Below, piece by piece: positions 61,394 to 64,000 of a DNA stretch of 64,000 nt. Made by a program: the position numbers and the translations under genes. This DNA is from Aequorivita aurantiaca (GTDB lineage: Bacteria; Bacteroidota; Bacteroidia; Flavobacteriales; Flavobacteriaceae). The DNA lies in the NCBI RefSeq assembly GCF_030410135.1, contig NZ_JAUGQQ010000006.1, forward strand, positions 62,001-126,000, in the 5' to 3' direction. The notes beneath the pieces are model-generated. The model saw only the letters and a list, made by a program, of their open reading frames with translations. It was not told where the DNA came from and searched no databases. Each line of letters starts with the position of its first letter. Within the stretch, counting starts at the first letter, position 1.

Positions 61394-61484
61394 GCTTACG
61401 GCTTACGGCTTACAACTTACAGCTAACAGCTTACAGCTTATAGCTTACAGCTTACAGCTAACAGCTTACAGCTTACAGCCTAAA
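61394..61484. repeat. Heptad array of 13 units (GCTTACA) overlapping the methyltransferase stop
   Basis: Thirteen consecutive 7-bp units; GCTTACA occurs six times, with GCTTACG, GCTAACA, ACTTACA, GCTTATA and GCCTAAA as variants. The TAG of the methyltransferase gene (61480-61482) lies in the last unit. Confidence 0.92.
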
Positions 61485-62154
61485 TCCTAAAAACCCAAGT
61501 AACAATAACCCCTTTCCCATCATTCAAGACCACTGCAGATAATTGCTTTTCTTCCTCAACCTTAAAATTAAATGGTGGCTCAAAAATATTCACCCCACTT
61601 TGTTTTTTCATTCTATTTCCCTGTCCGGAAATAATATCTTTATTGGGAATAAAACTTCCTTCGGGGATGTGTTCCGTTATGATTATATATTTATAATTGC
61701 TCAACTTTTTTAAGATGCTTTGTATTTCTGCATTTGATAGATGTTGGAGCACCTGCCGAAGTATGGCGCAATCCGCGGATGGCAAATCGTCCATTGCGAT
61801 GTCCAAACACTGGAATTCTAAATTGGGTGCTTTAAATTTTTCTTTGTTATGGGCTATCAGGCTTGGCACTATATCTACTGCAACATATTCTGCAGCAGAA
61901 GTTACCAATGCGTTGCCAACATTAAAATCGCCACAGCCTAAATCGCATACCGTAATCTTATTTTTAAACGAAGTTAAAAATGCTGTTACTTCGGTTAGGT
62001 ATGGATTTACTATTGCTGCACGGTGCGATCCCTCCCCTGAATAGAAATCAGTTTGGTTGCCGCCCCAAAGTTTCTTTTCATAAACCTGCTCCATGGCAGC
62101 CTTGGTGGGCCAGGGGGTTTTTGCGTTTTTGGGTTTGTTTTGGTTTTTGGGCAC
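61480..62154 (-). CDS. Class I SAM-dependent methyltransferase
   Basis: 224 residues. A Lys/Asn/Pro-rich start, then 'LWGGNQTDFYSGEGSHRAAIVNPYL', motif I 'ITVCDLGCGDFNVGNAL' near residue 95, 'YVAVDIVPSLIAHN' (acidic motif II), 'EFQCLDIAMDDLPSADCAILRQVLQHLSNAEI' and 'YIIITEHIPEGSF'. The SAM-binding motif is intact, unlike the small enzyme at 41679. Substrate unknown. A decayed copy of its codons 21-40 lies 450 bp upstream. Stop codon within the heptad array. Confidence 0.9.
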   Translation of the reverse strand: MPKNQNKPKNAKTPWPTKAAMEQVYEKKLWGGNQTDFYSGEGSHRAAIVNPYLTEVTAFLTSFKNKITVCDLGCGDFNVGNALVTSAAEYVAVDIVPSLIAHNKEKFKAPNLEFQCLDIAMDDLPSADCAILRQVLQHLSNAEIQSILKKLSNYKYIIITEHIPEGSFIPNKDIISGQGNRMKKQSGVNIFEPPFNFKVEEEKQLSAVVLNDGKGVIVTWVFRI

Positions 62155-62263
62155 GGTGATGGGTATGGTTTTTCAAAGGTATTAAAAGCACATAGGTTGT
62201 GAATAGATGAATCTATGAAAGGTTCACTTATCTTTCTAACCGGTTACAGTTTGATTTGTTACG

Positions 62264-62483
62264 TTGTTCTTCGGGAGTTTTTTGGGTGTTGTTCGAGTGT
62301 TGTTCGGGAAATGCGTGTTTTTTGCTAAGAATGCCCTAAGGATTGTGGGAGGACTGTGAGGGAATCCATAAAAAACTGAAACTCGGAACATTCAGAGGAT
62401 TACGAAAATTAAACCCAAACTCGGGACAACCCTGCCTTAGACCTTAAGGAGACCTTAAGGAGCACCTTGGTGGACCCTAATAA
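62264..62483. repeat. Spacer with several 11-bp tandem motifs
   Basis: GTGTTGTTCGA and GTGTTGTTCGG stand in tandem at 62286-62307, matching the TTGTTCGA units at 55681. GACCTTAAGGA is repeated exactly at 62440-62461, with two degenerate 11-bp units after it. Looser 11-bp register (GAGGACTGTGA-type) lies between. The rest of the 62155-62681 gap has no gene apart from the fragment at 62508. Confidence 0.6.
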
Positions 62484-62507
62484 GGATATTTGAGGAAATG
62501 TTATTCT

Positions 62508-62563
62508 TGAATAGAAATCAGTTTGGTTGCCAGCCATGGCTTATTTCTATGAACCTGCTCCAT
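62508..62563 (-). pseudogene. Decayed fragment copied from the 5' end of the adjacent methyltransferase gene
   Basis: 24 bases at 62508-62531 are identical to 62038-62061, and 12 bases at 62552-62563 are identical to 62083-62094; the middle part is diverged and one base shorter. On the minus strand it would begin ATG GAG CAG GTT, but the frame is lost. Too short for a gene. Confidence 0.75.
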
Positions 62564-62681
62564 ATTGGTTTTAGATCGACTAAAATTTCTTTTTCATATA
62601 AAATCAGTATCTTAGACAGTAGAAAACCAGAATGTTATCTTCAACATCTCATAGACCGGAAACAAAATAGTAAAGCCAAGA

Positions 62682-63218
62682 ATGAAACCAGCTTTTAAAA
62701 TAATAACAATAATTCCAATACTTATATTGCTTAGTTATTTTACGTTGAATTGGAGTAATCCAAACGTTCGTGGTTTAAGCTTCAAAAGGGCTGGAACCGA
62801 TTTCACTAAATCATTTAACCCAGAACGAATTAAAATGAATCTTCCCATAATTCCAGAGAACTGGACTAACTTATGTCCTTTGCAATGTAAAATTCAAACA
62901 TGGGAAAACCCTATTTTAACTTTACCTTCCCATTCCGAAAAAATTGTCATCGCAACTTATGAAACTGCGGAACTTGAAAGTGAAACTGATAAATACATTT
63001 TAAAGAAAATTGGAGAAAACTATTATCAGGTAGTAATTGAATTTTCAAAAATTAAAAATAAATGGTACTGTACTTTGAGAGAAACTTCGCCAAAACCAAA
63101 TGAAGCGAATCGCACATATTTAACAAAAACTGATGATGGAAAGATTATTGAGGAAATGACTCTTGAACAGGCAACAGATACGCTAAGAAAATACGGAATT
63201 GAAAGATTGAATTACTGA
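62682..63218 (+). CDS. Hypothetical protein with N-terminal membrane anchor
   Basis: 178 residues. One hydrophobic segment at about residues 6-24 ('IITIIPILILLSYFTLNW') acts as a membrane anchor or signal. The rest is a polar alpha/beta domain: 'IPENWTNLCPLQCKIQTW', 'EKIVIATYETAELESETDKYILKKIGENYYQVVIEFSK', 'WYCTLRETSPK', 'EEMTLEQATDTLRKYGIERLNY'. Not recognised. Codon use and length are consistent with a real gene; there is no clear promoter, and neighbours give no clue. Confidence 0.7.
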   Translation: MKPAFKIITIIPILILLSYFTLNWSNPNVRGLSFKRAGTDFTKSFNPERIKMNLPIIPENWTNLCPLQCKIQTWENPILTLPSHSEKIVIATYETAELESETDKYILKKIGENYYQVVIEFSKIKNKWYCTLRETSPKPNEANRTYLTKTDDGKIIEEMTLEQATDTLRKYGIERLNY

Positions 63219-63295
63219 TGCTCCTTTCTATTTAATACTTTTATTTTCAGCACCTATCATTTGCTCCACAGCGACTTTCCAAAAAATAACAAATT

Positions 63296-63311
63296 CACCT
63301 ACTCACCTATT
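63296..63311. repeat. Octad pair CACCTACT / CACCTATT
   Basis: Two 8-bp units; the second is identical to units in the array at 38693-38740. Confidence 0.5.
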
Positions 63312-63323
63312 CACAAAAGCTCA

Positions 63324-63372
63324 GCCTAAAGCCTACGACCTACAGCTTACAGCCTACAGCCTAAAGCCTACA
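63324..63372. repeat. Heptad array of seven units (GCCTACA)
   Basis: GCCTACA twice, GCCTAAA twice, and GCCTACG, ACCTACA, GCTTACA once each, in continuous 7-bp register. Confidence 0.88.
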
Positions 63373-63378
63373 GCCCTA

Positions 63379-63408
63379 TTGCCCATTAAAAATTAAAAGT
63401 TATATTTG
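63379..63408 (+). promoter_or_regulatory. Promoter of the right-edge gene
   Basis: TTG at 63379-63381, 19-bp spacer, perfect TATATTTG at 63401-63408. Starts seven bases after the heptad array. Confidence 0.65.
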
Positions 63409-63478
63409 GTATTCTCCCCTAATTAATAACATTAAAGGTTTCTTTAATGGGTATAAAATATTTATAAAATCCCTAAAC

Positions 63479-64000
63479 ATGAAATTAGAAAAGATTCTTG
63501 CTAATTTAAATTCTTTCGAAAAAAACTCATTCCTTAAAATCATCGATGGAATTCTAGCAAATGATCCACAAAATATTAAAGAAATTGAAAAGATTTTAAG
63601 CGACTCCAGCAAGGATTTAAAGAATATGGATAACATCAATGTTGTCAGGGTCTTTAATTTGGTTCAAGATGAATTTTCGCAATGCATTGTAGAAGAATTT
63701 GTAAACACTACATCACAATTGGATATTTTATCTGATATAATTACAAAGGATGGTAACTCTATAATGAAACAAGATTGGTTTGCACGCCTTTATGAAAAGG
63801 AGTTAAGCAAACTAGATAAAAAACTCAAAGATTTTAAAAAGACAATTGAAAGTGGAAAAGGAGATGTTTCCGAACAAAGATTTCGTGATTATAAAATCTA
63901 TCGATCTTGTTTGTCCACAGCTTATAACAACGATAAGGATAATAATCAAGAACGTAAAATAACAACTGATGAATTATCAATAATATTAACTCTTTCCCAA
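63479..64000 (+). CDS. Unrecognised helical protein (3' end cut by window)
   Basis: 174 codons open from ATG 63479 to the window's right edge without a stop, so the C-terminus is missing. Starts 'MKLEKILANLNSFEKNSFLKIIDGIL'. The visible part is polar, lysine-rich and almost entirely helical; segments include 'IEKILSDSSKDLKNMDNINVVRVFNLVQDEF', 'TTSQLDILSDIITKDGNSIMKQDWFARLYEKEL' and 'DVSEQRFRDYKIYRSCLSTAYNNDK'. No signal peptide or membrane segment. I do not recognise a functional family. Its own promoter is clear. An antisense frame over 63400-63639 is not convincing. Confidence 0.75.
   Translation, partial: MKLEKILANLNSFEKNSFLKIIDGILANDPQNIKEIEKILSDSSKDLKNMDNINVVRVFNLVQDEFSQCIVEEFVNTTSQLDILSDIITKDGNSIMKQDWFARLYEKELSKLDKKLKDFKKTIESGKGDVSEQRFRDYKIYRSCLSTAYNNDKDNNQERKITTDELSIILTLSQ

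Noticed and set aside
62498-62698. Plus-strand frame of 66 codons
   Set aside because: It crosses the methyltransferase fragment on the opposite strand and runs into the next gene's start; no supporting motif.

Overview
The window looks like chromosome from a member of the Bacteroidota, most probably family Flavobacteriaceae. The support is: a gldJ / porU / porV block for gliding motility and type IX secretion (T9SS); three proteins with T9SS C-terminal sorting domains; promoter-like TTTG-N19-TATATTTG elements of the Bacteroidota housekeeping sigma factor; almost no Shine-Dalgarno sequences; and a moderately AT-rich composition. Genus cannot be fixed from the sequence alone. Nearly all of it is ordinary core genome; no insertion sequence, integrase, CRISPR array or complete prophage was seen.

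Layout. 1-2640: a one-protein hybrid two-component regulator cut by the left edge. 2.7-10.5 kb: a large lipoprotein, rnhB, a porin, an acyl-CoA dehydrogenase and anmK. 10.6-19.1 kb: amino-acid dehydrogenase, nhaD, exbB-exbD-tonB, a surface beta-propeller protein and folC. 19.2-21.2 kb: two tRNA-Val genes flanking yitT, then a solitary phage-tail-tube-like gene. 21.2-29.5 kb: murF, gldJ, and divergently porU-porV. 29.6-33 kb: cdd, pdhA, pdhC. 33-38.6 kb: SDR enzyme, SprT-like protein, manC, DUF389 protein and an Mla-type lipid ABC pair. 38.7-43.3 kb: alkaline phosphatase, then a surface-glycan-like group (family 2 glycosyltransferase, two methyltransferases, a KAS III-like synthase). 43.4-53.7 kb: gcvP, a UbiA-like protein, an ECF sigma / anti-sigma pair, an M28 peptidase, an M3 peptidase, purE and purK. 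54-64 kb: two paralogous secreted proteins, a GT39 membrane enzyme, DUF4256, an AraC-type regulator, a T9SS beta-propeller protein, a methyltransferase and two unknown genes, the last cut by the right edge.

How they fit. NhaD sets up the Na+/H+ balance; ExbB-ExbD-TonB turn proton motive force into work at the outer membrane; PorU and PorV attach T9SS cargo to the surface, and three cargo candidates lie in this window. manC, the glycosyltransferase and the methyltransferases suggest surface polysaccharide assembly.

Two things stand out. First, one methyltransferase (40848-41659) is broken by an uninterrupted run of eleven GA units. Losing one unit or gaining two would restore the full protein, so this looks like a phase-variable switch in its OFF state. 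Second, many spacers carry degenerate tandem arrays of 7, 8 or 11 bp units, each with its own sequence, which repeatedly begin exactly at a stop or start codon. I know no established name or function for these arrays.
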